Part shown: positions 35,701 to 47,643 of the stretch, piece by piece | Numbering within the stretch: the stretch's first letter is position 1 | Layout: each line of letters begins with the position of its first letter | From: Cucumis sativus | Lineage: Eukaryota > Streptophyta > Magnoliopsida > Cucurbitales > Cucurbitaceae | Assembly (NCBI RefSeq): GCF_000004075.3 | Contig: NC_026658.2 | Coordinates: 25,656,075 to 25,720,074 of the forward strand | Direction: 5' to 3' | DNA: 64,000 bases | The notes under the pieces: model-generated | What the model saw: the letters and a program-made list of their open reading frames with translations, nothing else | What the model was told of the DNA's origin: nothing | Database searches by the model: none | Translations under genes and position numbers: made by a program

Positions 35701-38700
35701 ATTCTGCACATCTACCAATGACAATGTCTCCACTCTGCAAATTTGCACCTATATATGGGAAGCCGTCATCGTCTAAGCTGTCAACTCTTCCAATTTTACT
35801 TTGAGTCTTTCCAAAATTTATTGCATCATCGGATTTTCTCCTCTTCTCTGAAGATTCTTTATTATCTACCTCAGCCTTGTAACTCCGGATATGCTCAGAC
35901 CGAAACATGCCGCGCTCAAGAGAGGCTCTGTTCATTACTAATGAATCTTCTTGGTTGTAACCCAGGTGAACATTGACTGCCACAATAGCATTCTGACCAT
36001 TATAGAACTCGGGTTTAGGGAGTATACCGGCGTGAGATGAGAGGTATCCAGGTGTTCCAAGGCAATCAGCAGTCATTGTACGAAAAAGTGGCCTTTGTGG
36101 ATAGTGTAATTGGTGGGATAAAGTATCCACACGAAAATTAGAATTGGTTGGTGAAAATCCAATAGCTTGATTAGAGTGCTTCTGGGATTGAAAAAGAGCC
36201 CTTCTGGCATGATCATGATTTGCAAAAGGGACAAGTCCACAGCTCAAACCTAATAAAAATGACATATCAAGTTCACAATGGGAATATTTTGTGGTCCCTT
36301 CGTCTTCCATAAGATGCTTAATACTCCAAGCTACACGACAGTCTTCTTCTTCTTCAGTTCCAATAAGTTCGATTATTCCCTTGTCCAAAAGGGATTGAAA
36401 AGTGTAGTTTTCTCCCTTAGACTTGTCAATCCTATTTAAGTTCTCTACAACTAGGAGAGGACGTAATATCCTTCCAGCATCGGAAAATATACGTACTTCT
36501 TTCAGTTGTTCATCTCTTTTGACTTCTACCTATAGTACATGGAAAGATTCAAAAGAAATGAATATATCATAGATCACATAAGATGATCAGAGCATATGTT
36601 GCAAACGCTTTCAAATAAATAGTTTACATTAAAAAACATCTATTGAAATCCGTGAAAGTAGATGGCAATTATCTGCCACCTGTGACGATTACCAACAGAT
36701 ATGAGATATACCTATTGGACGCAAAAAAAATGCCCAACGAGTTATATGGTAGATATTAACTATAAGTGGAATAGAAATTTTTGTTGGCTTATAAAAGAGG
36801 CAAATTCTAGCAAACACCAGTCACCAACTGACCAACATACACGTTGAAAATGATTTCTTGGAAATAATTCAGAAAACAATGACAATTGACTGGACTGCAT
36901 CAAGGTGCCTTAAAAAAATAGTTTGAAATCTCATATAGGTCAATCAAAGAATTATTTAGTGAAATAACCTGATGCAGAAACGGATTCCTTCGTCGCTTGC
37001 GTCTCACGTTTGTGACAAATGAAAGGGAATCTTCACAAACTCCGACCCATTCCCCATCGAGAAAAATTCTGTACTTCCCACAAAAAGAAGTAGATGTATT
37101 GTCCACCAAATTCTCCATTCCACAGCGAAACAATGTGGGAGTTATCGACTTCTTCGTGTTTAAGCTTACAAGTCCTGTGCCGGACAAATTTTTAATGAGC
37201 CCACAATTTTCACCATCTGGAGTGGAGAGAAAGCAAACCCTTCCCCAGTGAGAAGGATGCCTGTCCAAAAAAAGATACATTAGACACTTTTAGAAAGTAG
37301 AAAAGATAATAATTCAATTTATCTTTCCTCTTCATTATCCATGGATCCCAACCCGAGATCAACTTCTAAACAAACTGTCAAGGGAAGGTATTCACAATCT
37401 CATAAGCTCATTCACATTTGCACATTTTGTAAAAGAAAGAACCCCAGGAAGTTTTTAAAAGTTGTTTCAAGTACTATCTATAAACTTGCAACTACAAGGC
37501 AGAGAGATGAACCCCATGACTTTTCAAAAGTAGCTGTTTGCTAACATTTAGTACAACCTATAGATGAGTAGTACAGACAAGGCAGAAGTGTCCTTAGAAT
37601 CAAAGCTCAAAGAAGAGAAAATCCACACATTAATATATCAACATCATAGCCAATAATACAAAAAGGCAAGACCTATACGAAGTCAAGATAACTCACGGGT
37701 ATCTTGCATCACCAACTTTCCCAGTGTATGCAACCTGTTGACGTGTTCTCCTCAATTCCGCCATTGTCTGCAAGGGATTAGCACGACCAAGAGTAGCCAC
37801 CACACCTGAAATCCTTTCCATCCTCTTAAATGCATGCGCCCATGCTCCAGTAGAGAATGCTCGAGATAGACCATTAGTGATTATGGAAGCATCCAAATAG
37901 TGTTCTATTGGATGCACTTGACGATCCCCATAGAGGTCCCTTTGTAAAGCTTTTTCCATGCGTCTACGTGCATGTGCAATATGTACTTTAAGCTCTCTTT
38001 CAAGCAGTTCTGCAGCCAGCTCAAACCTCTTATTGCGAAAATCATCCCTATTATCACATTTCCTACGGCCAGTATAGGCTTGCAGAAGACATTTAACCAT
38101 ATAACCAAGGAAATGACACTTTTGCTTTGAGCCTTTCAAGCTGGCAAAAAGATACAGGTTCAGACAATCTTCAATTTTATCAGCAGGTGGGAAACTGGTC
38201 TTTCTAATTTCATTGTCCAAAAAAGTCAACGCTCTTTTACCTCTTCGAAAGTCTTTCCACTTATCATCATTATCAACTTCACGAACAGAGGCAAAAAGAA
38301 TATTCAGAACAGTTGGATCATCTCTGCCATAGTCAATTAAATCTACTATTTCTTTGTCCGATGAAACACCAAGTGCAAAGAATAAAATCCATACAGGAAC
38401 TTCTGTGGACAAAAAATATACATTGAGGACTTTCTCCTTGCTTTTTAGATCTTCAGACTTGGAATTTTCAACTAGTCTAATAATTAGTCTATTTCTCTTA
38501 ACTTCTGATCTGTATGCCACAGTCCAGCCTTGAACATTAGAAATCCAGAGCCTTCTCAAACAAATTTGCTCTTGAGCAATAAATATCTGGAATGACCATG
38601 TAAACGATATTAAAATTGTTAAAAAGAGAACAAAAGTTAACCACTTGAACTAATATGCATGCGGAATAAGAAAGAAATATCTACAAAAATTTAACATGGA

Positions 38701-40124
38701 GAAGTATATGGTATAATTAATCATTTTTACAAAATATAGAAATAAAACTTTGTAGAACTAATATTTCTTGACTAAATTTTATGTCCCATCAGGAGGCAGA
38801 TGACAAGCCTGAACGAGCAGATAATTAAGCCAGTAATGGCTCCCTTTTCCAGGAGAGCTACTTTTTGAGAAATACCATAGTCTGATTTTCAAAGTATGCA
38901 AGGTAATGTTGCGTTAAAAAATAATAACACTTAAGTAAAACTCAATACAGTAACATACAGATGCCAAAAATAAAAACAGCTCAACAGTTAAGGTATTTCT
39001 CCTTACTTCAAAATGTCATAGGTTTTAGTCCCAGAAGTGATGTGAATATTTTATCCTCAAAAGTAATAATAAATAATAAACAGATTATAAGAAACACGAT
39101 GTCAACTTGTCAAGTAATAATAATCTCTTCAAACAAACAATCCACTAAAAGTTTTGAAATGATTATTTTAGAATTCAGAAAAATAGTGAAACTTTGTTTA
39201 CAGATAATACATAACTTTAAGGGGACCTTGTTTCCTTTTCAAAAAAAAAAACACAACCATGTTGGGGAAAATGAGGGAGGGAAATTTTCCGTGGGAAATG
39301 TACTCACTTTTTCTGCACCTTTGATTAAAAAATAACCTCCACGATCAAATTCACAGTCACGCTTCTGCCCATCCTTCATCCAGCAGAGGTCAGAATTCAC
39401 CATCACAGGTAGCCTGCCGATAAAGACATCCCTGTTGTCGCTGGCACCTTCTACAGGTTCCTTGTCGACATATTGATCTTTTCCAGTTTTAAATTTGTCA
39501 CTGCTGACTAACTTTTGAGTATATATCTATTACATTACAAGTAACCAACAAACTCAGGGCCCACAAGTCATCAACAAGTATTTTATCAGGTATAAAGGTT
39601 AAGAAAAAGCAAGAACACAGTAAAAATTACATGGAAATTCCAATCACCTCTAAACTGATATTTATTTTCATCCTTGATGAATAAGTCATGTTCTGAAGTC
39701 GAGCATGCCTAGGAAGCATGTTATACTCTTTTCCACTTGCTGCACCACCCCAGAACTTTGGCTTATCGAGGGTTACCTTACCAAACTTCACTGTAGCATA
39801 TCTCCACTCCCCATCTCCTTTCTTAGAGGGGTCATATCCTGGCTGAACTAAAATGTCACCAAAAAAATCAAAGGCCTTCTGAATACCATTTTTTATGAAG
39901 TCATTGTACGAGTTGATTTGGTGACTGATAAGGCCGTACTGATTAAAGAATGCCATTGATGACTTCTTACAGAAGTCCTTCAGAAATGCTTCCCCCAAAT
40001 CATGTATGTTGACTGGCTCAGAATAATAATCATCATCATCATCTGTATCCAAATCCATTCCAGGTGATAAGTCTTCCCCCTCGCTATTCATCTCTATATC
40101 GTCCTTTGCACCTGATGTCCCCAT
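32718..40124 (-). CDS. NRPD2: Second-largest subunit shared by RNA polymerases IV and V
   Basis: Seven coding exons on the minus strand: 39648-40124, 39308-39526, 37697-38586, 36969-37260, 35588-36529, 34631-34902 and 32718-33219. They total 3,594 nt for 1,197 residues; Arabidopsis NRPD2/NRPE2 is 1,172. An acidic N-terminus is followed by [16 protein letters not shown], the protrusion and lobe ([32 protein letters not shown]), the fork region ([20 protein letters not shown]), the metal-site motif GYNQEDS near residue 816, the hybrid-binding [13 protein letters not shown], and a C-terminal zinc ribbon (CQKC then CRVC). These match the Pol IV/V version rather than Pol II as I recall them (for example [17 protein letters not shown]). 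The subunit is part of the RNA-directed DNA methylation polymerases in the nucleus. Several introns carry repeats. Confidence 0.96.
33948..34070. repeat. About 61-bp tandem duplication in NRPD2 intron 6
   Basis: Units 33948-34008 and 34009-34070 share AATACATTCCCAAATGTAGA and differ mainly in T-run length. They lie inside the 1.4-kb last intron of NRPD2, which otherwise is AT-rich repeat-like sequence. Confidence 0.85.
35010..35503. mobile_element. MITE-like element in NRPD2 intron 5
   Basis: The intron between exons 5 and 6 is mostly a block of about 494 bp. It is bounded by inverted copies of ATCATTTGGTT (35010-35020, and its complement at 35493-35503), with further looser inverted similarity inward. 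It has no coding capacity. Similar fragments with TTTGGTAACCATTT-type starts occur near 46540, and related wording near 33370 and 42160. Superfamily not determined. Confidence 0.5.
38965..39085 (+). mobile_element. SINE-like relic in NRPD2 intron 2
   Basis: An A-box-like CAGCTCAACAGTTAAGG and, about 40 nt downstream, a B-box-like ATAGGTTTTAGTCCC are followed by an A/T-rich tail ending near 39085. Orientation is opposite to NRPD2. Imperfect TAAAAACAG and TAATAAACAG flanks could be an old target duplication. Confidence 0.45.
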
Positions 40125-40364
40125 TATTCTCAAGGTCTACGACAAGTAAAGACAAACTTAAGAAGCAGATACAAATACCTAAAGTTTCTCGAACAAATAA
40201 TATCACGAAAGCTAATGAAATGTCTACATCGAACAGGCAGAGTGAACAGAAACGTCTATCAAACGAACAGTGAATTCACAATGTTGCTCTTGGATAAAAG
40301 TTAATCAACATTATGATCTACACATATTTACGGCCCTGAGAAATAAGAATCAAAACAAAATCGG

Positions 40365-40569
40365 AAGTAAAAGCTAAACCAGTAACCAGTAGCAACACCG
40401 GCACCAGTTCACACATACGCTACACTCACTGAACTCCCTAAATGAAACAAGTCTTCACACACTACGATGCTCTAACCAAATCTACGCTACGAAATCCAAA
40501 GTAAAAGCTAAACCAGTAACCAGTACTAGTTCACACATGCGCTACACTCACTGAACTCCCTAAATGAAA
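40365..40569. repeat. Imperfect spaced duplication in the NRPD2 5' leader intron
   Basis: Copy 1 (40365-40447) and copy 2 (40499-40569) share AAGCTAAACCAGTAACCAGT and CTACACTCACTGAACTCCCT. Copy 2 lacks about 12 bases in its middle. They lie between the coding start and the proposed non-coding first exon. Confidence 0.85.
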
Positions 40570-40678
40570 GACCTCATACTAAGATGATCGAAACACATAC
40601 TGAAAACTCCACTATACCTAAACGAAAACAGCAGCAAATAACATTTCATGCGATCACGCAGGCAAGAGATTCAAATAC

Positions 40679-40990
40679 CTTGAAGATTAAACCCTAGGCA
40701 AGTTCCTGCGGACGAGTCCACCAGCTTAATCCGTCGGACGAACGATCAGAATGGAGAGTCCAGGCAATGCCGTCGATCCTCGGTTGAGTCAGACGGCGGT
40801 TCCGGAGAGGAGACGATCAGATTGTGCTGCGGAAGCAAAAAATTGGAAGAAAATGGAGAGAATTAGCGTTGGTAGATGAGAAGAAATGGTGAAAGAAGCA
40901 TGGAGGAGGAGAAGAGAGGTGAGAAAAAAAAAAAAAAACCTTTGAACAATGACAGTAAGGAGTAAGGAAAACGAAAAAGACGCACGCATC
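40679..40990 (-). other. Probable non-coding first exon of NRPD2
   Basis: On the minus strand a good donor (CTTCAAG|GTATTTG) sits at 40679/40678, and an acceptor-like TCGTAG lies just upstream of the coding ATG (exon resuming at about 40136). This predicts a spliced 5' UTR. The upstream limit is only an estimate, from the TATA-like site at 41033-41038. Confidence 0.5.
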
Positions 40991-41032
40991 CTTCGTGTTC
41001 TTGGGAGGGAAATGAAGCTGGGAGACTCAAGC

Positions 41033-41038
41033 TATATA
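41033..41038 (-). promoter_or_regulatory. TATA-like box for NRPD2
   Basis: The minus strand reads GATATATAGC here, about 50 bases before the richer leader sequence begins. Position and composition fit a core promoter; there is no transcript evidence. Confidence 0.4.
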
Positions 41039-41039
41039 T

Positions 41040-42814
41040 CAATGGTTAATACGAAGGAATACGAGGGGCATTGAAGGCAATTTGTTGTAATGACAAATTG
41101 AAAAGAAAACTCTTTTTTTTTATAAATAGCCAAATAAATTAAATTATTTACAATTTATATCTATTCGCTATTTATATTATTAACTAACCATCAAATTTTT
41201 AATTTTGTTATAACTCGTAAATATTTTATTAAATTTGATAGCTACTTTTATTATTGACCGGCTATCAAATATTTGTTATTAAATGTGAAATTTTGCTATG
41301 ACTTGTAAGTATTTTATTAAATTTGTTATTTTTTACAATTCTCGAATTGCAAAATCTACCCATATAACTTATAACATTAAAAAATGGTTTACTAAATTAT
41401 GCAATGGTAGAAATTGTAATAGTTGTATTTGTTTGAGTACAATTTAATTTTTATCATTTAGAGCTTTATTTATACTATTGTTGTTAGTTTGAGGGTTCAG
41501 TATTAACACTTCTAATTGTAAATGTTCGAGAGCATGATTTTACCATTGAAAGTTTGAAGGTGTAATAACAGTTATCTTCTAGTACTTAGTTTGATTTTTT
41601 CTAATTTTTTTGTGTTTGTTGAATTATAATCATTGTGGCATATAATGTTTAGTTAAGCTTGAAGAATAAGGATTTAATGTATTATTAATGTATTTATATT
41701 TTAGTTTGAGCGAGGAATAAGCGAATTCATACCTATTCTTCATCATTGGAAAGAAAAATTAGGTGATTTTTAATAATTATTACAACGAAATTGATTTGTA
41801 ATTAGATTGCATAAATAATGTTTATTCTTACTAGTAGGATACGTTTATTATTTTACTATTTAAAATTAAGCCTATTTAGTCGTAATTTTTTTCATTGGTT
41901 TATATTTAATATTAATGGACTCAAACGAGACAACTTTTTACTTTTTTTTTTTTAATTATGGAGACTTTAACTAAAATATTTAGTTTTGTAGAACGACTAG
42001 AGAATGAGATTTTTAACCTTAAAACTTGAGAGCATATTTCTTAACTAGTCAAACTGTGTTTGCTCGGTTAAAACTACATTTATATATTATTAAATAATAT
42101 TATTTATTTTTACATAATTGTTAAACTTCCATAAGCATTTGGATTTTGTTTATAAGGTTAATTTTCAAAAACCAATTGGTTACCAAACAAGGTGTGGCTA
42201 ATAGGTTTGAACTTTACTATTTTGAATGTAGCTTCCAAATTAAAAAATATAAATCCATGTTTCTGTAGATTATTTGTAGCTGTAATAAACTTAACTCAAC
42301 TAAACTATAACATGTGTTATTAATCTCGAAGTACAACAAGCATGTATTATTGATATCGAGGTTAGCAAATCAATCTTCCAAGCCAAGCATGGTGAAAGTA
42401 AATAAACAAAAGGCACAATTTTTTGTTTAATCTAACTCTATCTTCATAATTGTTGTGCCACATGTTCTCAAATGCTTTATTTTAAGCCTTCTTCCATTAT
42501 TCCATTCAACCCTCAACACAAATGGTCACTTATCATTAGCTCCCAAATGGTTTATGTTAATATTATCCCTAGAGATGTATTGGAATGCATTACATATAGT
42601 TGTGGGATGAAAATTTGATGCAGCATTACATCTTTTAATGCATTACATATAGTAAAGCATTTAAAGATGTAATGCATTACATATAGTTGTGGGATCAAAA
42701 TTGACTAAGGCATTTCAAAAGATTGACGACGTGGAGATTTCAAAAGAAGTGATAAATGATCATACGATAAAATTCTTGTTCATTTTGATCATTACATATA
42801 GTTCTTAGATAGAT
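41040..42814. other. Intergenic region between NRPD2 and chorismate mutase
   Basis: Very AT-rich. The part at 41120-41350 repeats short blocks (TATTTACAATTTATA, GCTATCAAAT, GTAAATATTTTATTAAA) and resembles the MITE-like element at 56115. A structured repeat cluster lies at 42584-42687. No gene found. Confidence 0.5.
42584..42687. repeat. Triple AATGCATTACATATAGT repeat with hairpin
   Basis: Three copies of AATGCATTACATATAGT start at 42584, 42637 and 42671. Between them, GCATTACATCTTTTAATGC (42623-42641) and GCATTTAAAGATGTAATGC (42657-42675) are near-perfect inverted copies able to form a hairpin. Confidence 0.85.
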
Positions 42815-45181
42815 TTATTCAAGACGACGTAAAAGGTATTCAACTTCAACTTCCTTGGTGAGTGGCATTACCCATTTGTCGTAAAGGAGAGAGGCAAGGG
42901 ATGGATCAATCTTATGCTTTCCTCCTCCACTTGTGTTGTTGAGGGTTACTTCTTGCCCAAACACCATAGCCTTCTTCTCTACTCTCTTCTTCACCTGCTC
43001 TTCCACTGCCTTAAATGTTAATAGCTCCATCAAAGTGTCTCTTTCCTGAAAAAAGCAGTAAATTAACTTGTTTTTATCAAACCCCTCCGCTTATACTGTA
43101 TCTCAAATGTCAATGATTATTCAAACAGACCATACTCTTGGCAGGACTGAAGGTCCTTTATCATTTCACCAAGGAAAAGAGTCAAATGACAGCCTAACAA
43201 TCATGCATTTCCAAAATATATTTACAATACCTGAGAACGAATTGGACCCTCGTATTCATTGGGGGCGTCCCTAAATTTCACCTCAGCTACGTATTTTCCA
43301 CAGTGAATCCTCCTTGAAAGTGCCTGAGATTGATCGTGGGTTGTTATACGTGTAAGAAATAATGTGAGTTAGCATAGCTAACAAGACATTTCATACAAGG
43401 AATCAACACAGTTGTATTAGCATAAAGAACCTAACACAAGGGACAAGTTTACACATTGTCTTTACCTGCAAACAAGCAAGATCACTGGCAGCAGTTGCTG
43501 CATAATTTCCATCGTCGCCATCAGAAACCAACAATGGTAAGAATTCTTTGAAATAGAAATCCCATATGGCTTTGTTCATATTAATTGAAGCGCCTGAAGG
43601 ATGCAGAACCTGAAACCTTGGATTAATATCCTACAAATTCGAAGGCAACAATGGAACCTTATTAGACAGTCTCTCACCTTTGGATACTTGTGAGGGTGCA
43701 CCAAAGGACGAGGCAAATTTTCTGGGAAGAACGGATTTTCTTCAGGATTCTCATATCTACCAGCCTGTTGACAAAAATCCAAACAGTTAATCGGAAGAAA
43801 AAACTTTCAACCTGAACGAGAATCTCAAATCCAACTGAAAAAGTAACGATGAACCAAGAAGAAAACATCCCAGATTGGAACTGTTCTCTTGTATTATTAT
43901 ATATATACACATGTGAGGGAATGTCTAGCCAGCTTAAGAGCACCTTTACTAATATCACGGGATCATCTATTTGACTCTACAAATATATGGATTAATCCTA
44001 TGTAGGTAATCACTGTGGATTGACCTCATTCCATCTTACTCGTTCAACAAACACATTTTTTTATTTACTATTAGGCCGATCTACGATGGTTTTGTGGTAT
44101 TATATCCCTATGTAACCAATATTTGAAATTCTTCCCATTAAGATTAGGATGCAGGAGGTAATGAGAGCCTGTAGCAAGGATTTCAACTATATAATTTCTA
44201 AGCAGCTAATAGAGAAAATGACATCAGCCAAATGGGATTTAGATTTCATTCGTTACAGCCATTTATATACAATAGGTTTCGTTATTCAAAATAATGGTCT
44301 AGCCTCACCTGCATCTAACAATTACAGGAACAGAACATTGATCGAAGAAAGAGATATAGAACATGTCCTTCAACTAATCGGTTTAGCCACTTTGTTTAAT
44401 CTCCTATTTATATCCAAAAGCTTAAGTTTATTGGTTGCAAAAAATTTATACATATGGATACTCTAAACATATTCTCACATACAGGGTTAAAGATTTGAGA
44501 CGAAATGACACTACACGAGTTCAAACACAAAATTGTTTGATCTTATGTTATGTAAATCACCAATCTACCTATAAGCTTAGGCCGATGGCTAGCTATAAAT
44601 TTAATTATACCACTAATTTAACCTACGAAGATCAAGATTTCAATCCACTTTCACAATTGTGTTTCAACAAACTTCAAAGAGTGATTATACAACACTTGCT
44701 TCTACTCACACAAGCAAGTCAGCCAAATCAAAATAGCATTGTGAAACCCGCAATTGGGCAATCTCACAACCAAGTTTCGAAGAAATGGTTTCAGAAAACA
44801 TTTGAAAGAAGCATTGGAATATTAGAAAGTATGTTGAAGGGCTTCAAAGAAAAATGATAAGCAATGGCAAAGCAACCATATATCTCAAACGAACAAACAT
44901 AAACTTACCTTAGCTTGAACGTCCTCAGTTTCTCTCACAATGAACTCAACCAAAGAACCAGAAAATCCAGGAATTGAAGCATGATTATGAAGGTACATCT
45001 TCCCATTGAGAGGGAACCTAGCTCTCTCAATGAGACTAAAAACAATAGAATCCTCCTGTCTTATCAAAGAATCTCTAATCCCATCAAGTGTCAATGTATC
45101 AGAAGCCGAATTCGGGTTACAATTAACATTCGCCATAGCTTCTCCAGGCAATACCAAAAGAAATAGGCAAAGAAACAACAT
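42815..45181 (-). CDS. Chorismate mutase, CM2-type, with predicted signal peptide
   Basis: Five exons on the minus strand: 44909-45181, 43678-43764, 43466-43609, 43231-43323 and 42815-43045. They give 275 residues from the first ATG. The body matches plant CM2: SLIRQEDSIVFSLIERARFP, YENPEENPFFPENLPRP, DDGNYAATAASDLACLQALS, GKYVAEVKFRDAP, and the end EVEYLLRRLE. The enzyme converts chorismate to prephenate at the branch to Phe and Tyr. Known CM2 is cytosolic and lacks a plastid transit peptide. Here the first ATG (45181) adds MLFLCLFLLVLPGEA ahead of a second ATG (45136, MANVNCN). That looks like a short signal peptide with an AMA cleavage site. The first ATG has A at -3; starting at the second would give a 260-residue cytosolic form. 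Intron 1 (43765-44908) shows no gene. Confidence 0.92.
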
Positions 45182-47643
45182 GGTCAAAGACAAAATTGTC
45201 AGCCTCAATGATGAAACAACGAAAAGCCAAAGTTATAAATACAAATAAACGAACGTATACTATAAATACTACCAAAAAAAGCAGGTTGAAATCTCAAATT
45301 ATCATTAAAACCCAACAAGTAAACAAGGAAAGTCCACGCCTCAAAATGAATGGCGTTCACAAGTCGCAATGAATGAAAAGGACGGCATGAAAGGGTTGAA
45401 ATAGATTAACAAATAAAACGGCTGACCTGCTCGATTCAATTCAACTCCCTAGCTAATTTGCTCTGCAAGTCAAAGAAGATCGAAATACGAGAGAATTAGG
45501 ATAAATGTCAGCGCTCGAAAACTTGTGGCTGTGGAGAAGAAGGACCGAAAGCACACGGGAAAAGCTCTGAAACGGTGAATTATTGGTAAAGCGAAAGGAG
45601 AAATGACTTTTAACCTTAGTTAAAAAAATGGATTGATGAGGAAGAAGAGAAGTGGATGGTGACGGAGTGGGTGAACCGGCCGGCGTTGCCGGCGGTGGGA
45701 TGATGTGGCGCGGCGTGATTGGGCGAAGTAATGGGAGCGAAAGGGCCCCACGCGGAATTTTCCAATTTAAATGTGTACCGTTGAGTTCTTTATCAATTAT
45801 TGGTTCTTTGATTCCTTTACTTTTTTTGTCAACCCGACATGTCGTACAAATTTATCTCCCAAGCATAAGGATAACCAGAAGTGAAAGGATTCTTTTAAAA
45901 ATATGTAATATTTTTAATTACATATCAGAAAAGTTTATGAAACGTATAAACAAACGATAACAAGTTTTCTTATTACTTACCTCGATATAATATAAATAAT
46001 AGATATGTTAGTTTATTTAAAAATTAACAAATATAGTTCAAGTAAAATTTTCTATATGTATATATGTTAAAAATCTTCTAATTTATATTAAAAAACCATA
46101 AAGTGTTTTCTTTTACCTAAATTCACTCTCTTGTTTAGGTAACTATGGTTTTTCCAACAATATTCATTGACATTCATCTTTTAGAGAGGTTGTTATGAAT
46201 TGCAGAAAATTGAAATTATTTTTAGAAATAAAACCTAAATAGATTTAGAAATTTTGATAGATTGTGTTGTATTTATAATTTTTTTATTATGTTTGAAAAT
46301 GCTATGTCGTTTAATTTTTTATTTTTTTTGGAACGTTTCAATCAAAATTATGAAACTACTCACAAAATATAGCAAAATTTATGAAACTATTCACAAACTA
46401 TAGCAAAACTCTTCCCCAATCCATTATTCATAAAACTTACTTAACTTATAAATGATTTAATTAATATAAAATTTAGTTTTGTAACGATTTTATTTCTTTA
46501 ACTTTGTAACACCTAAGCAATTAAGCTTCTAACCAGCTTCATTTTTGGTAACCATTTCAATTTATAGTTTTTTTCTTTCTTTTTTCTTTAAATCTTTGTT
46601 TATCAAAAACTAAAAAACCGATTATATTATATACATTTGGAATCCAACTTTGTTTTAATTTTTGAAAAACTTGCAATCTTTCCAATTCATTTTTTCGTTT
46701 TCAACATTCCTTCCAAACTCACCTGTTTTCTAAAAATCAATGTTCAAATAAAAGAAAAATTAGAACAATCAACCATTTTCCAAAGTTCATTTTAAACTAC
46801 TTCACGTTTAGATCCAAAATTGAAGTGCTTGGAAAACACCCAAAAGTCAATGTTTTTTGCTCTTAAAAATGGGACGAAATTTATAGCAAACAATATATTA
46901 TTTAGAGAAACAACATTTTTCTTCAATCCAATCACAACAAAAAGACAACCCATGTGAAGTAGTTCCTGGTCCACTACTATTTTTAGAACGTGATAAACCT
47001 TAGAATCACTTGGTAAAACATATCATGACGAATGTGACTCATCACCAAAACTCCCAAGGGAAAAACAAAAACAAAAAAAGGTAATCTATTGTCACTTGGG
47101 CTTAAGAAAGATTAAAATCCAAGCATCGGAAGAAGAAAATTCAACAATTATTGAACTCATAATTGAGAAAATGCAAAATTAGAAGATTTTTGTTTTCAAA
47201 CAGTCAAAACAACCAAGTGTAGAAAGTTATATGTAATTTCCAAATCCCACCACTAACACAAAAGAAAATTGAATACAGTTCCAACTCTAAAGCACTAAGA
47301 GAACGAATTTCAGGAGACAACTGATGATTTCGCAAAAATTATTCACTTCGATTATCAAAGTAAGCATCCAAAAACCCAATAACATTACACCCAATATCAT
47401 AAAATAACACAACATAAAGCACAGTAATGATGCACGAACAAACCATACATCCTGGGCCAGAAGGTGAGATGAGATGAGATGAGAAAAGAAGGGAGAAAGG
47501 GAATGGAGGGACGAGAAGAATGAGGCGTTAACAGATACAGAGTCTGCTAATTAATTATACCATCATTTAAAAGATTCAATAGAGGAATTCGGCAATAAAA
47601 AGCAGTCGATGACCACAACTTTTAACTTTGTGTGCAACAAGAC
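45182..47643. other. Intergenic region between chorismate mutase and eIF5A
   Basis: Next to chorismate mutase lies its leader and promoter. A donor-like CGAGCAG|GTCAGC near 45427 suggests a spliced 5' UTR, and a short GC-rich patch is at 45660-45750. From 45800 to 47450 the sequence is AT-rich, with repeat-like fragments near 46540-46790. A (GATGA)n run near 47465-47484 precedes the eIF5A 3' UTR. No further gene. Confidence 0.5.

Noticed and set aside
44149-44857. Two open frames of 105 and 140 codons on the plus strand
   Set aside because: They lie entirely within intron 1 of chorismate mutase on the opposite strand, have AT-rich low-complexity translations and match no family.
45652-45960. 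Open frame starting in a GC-rich patch upstream of chorismate mutase
   Set aside because: The translation is Gly/Val-rich then random, with no splice or family support. It is better read as promoter sequence.
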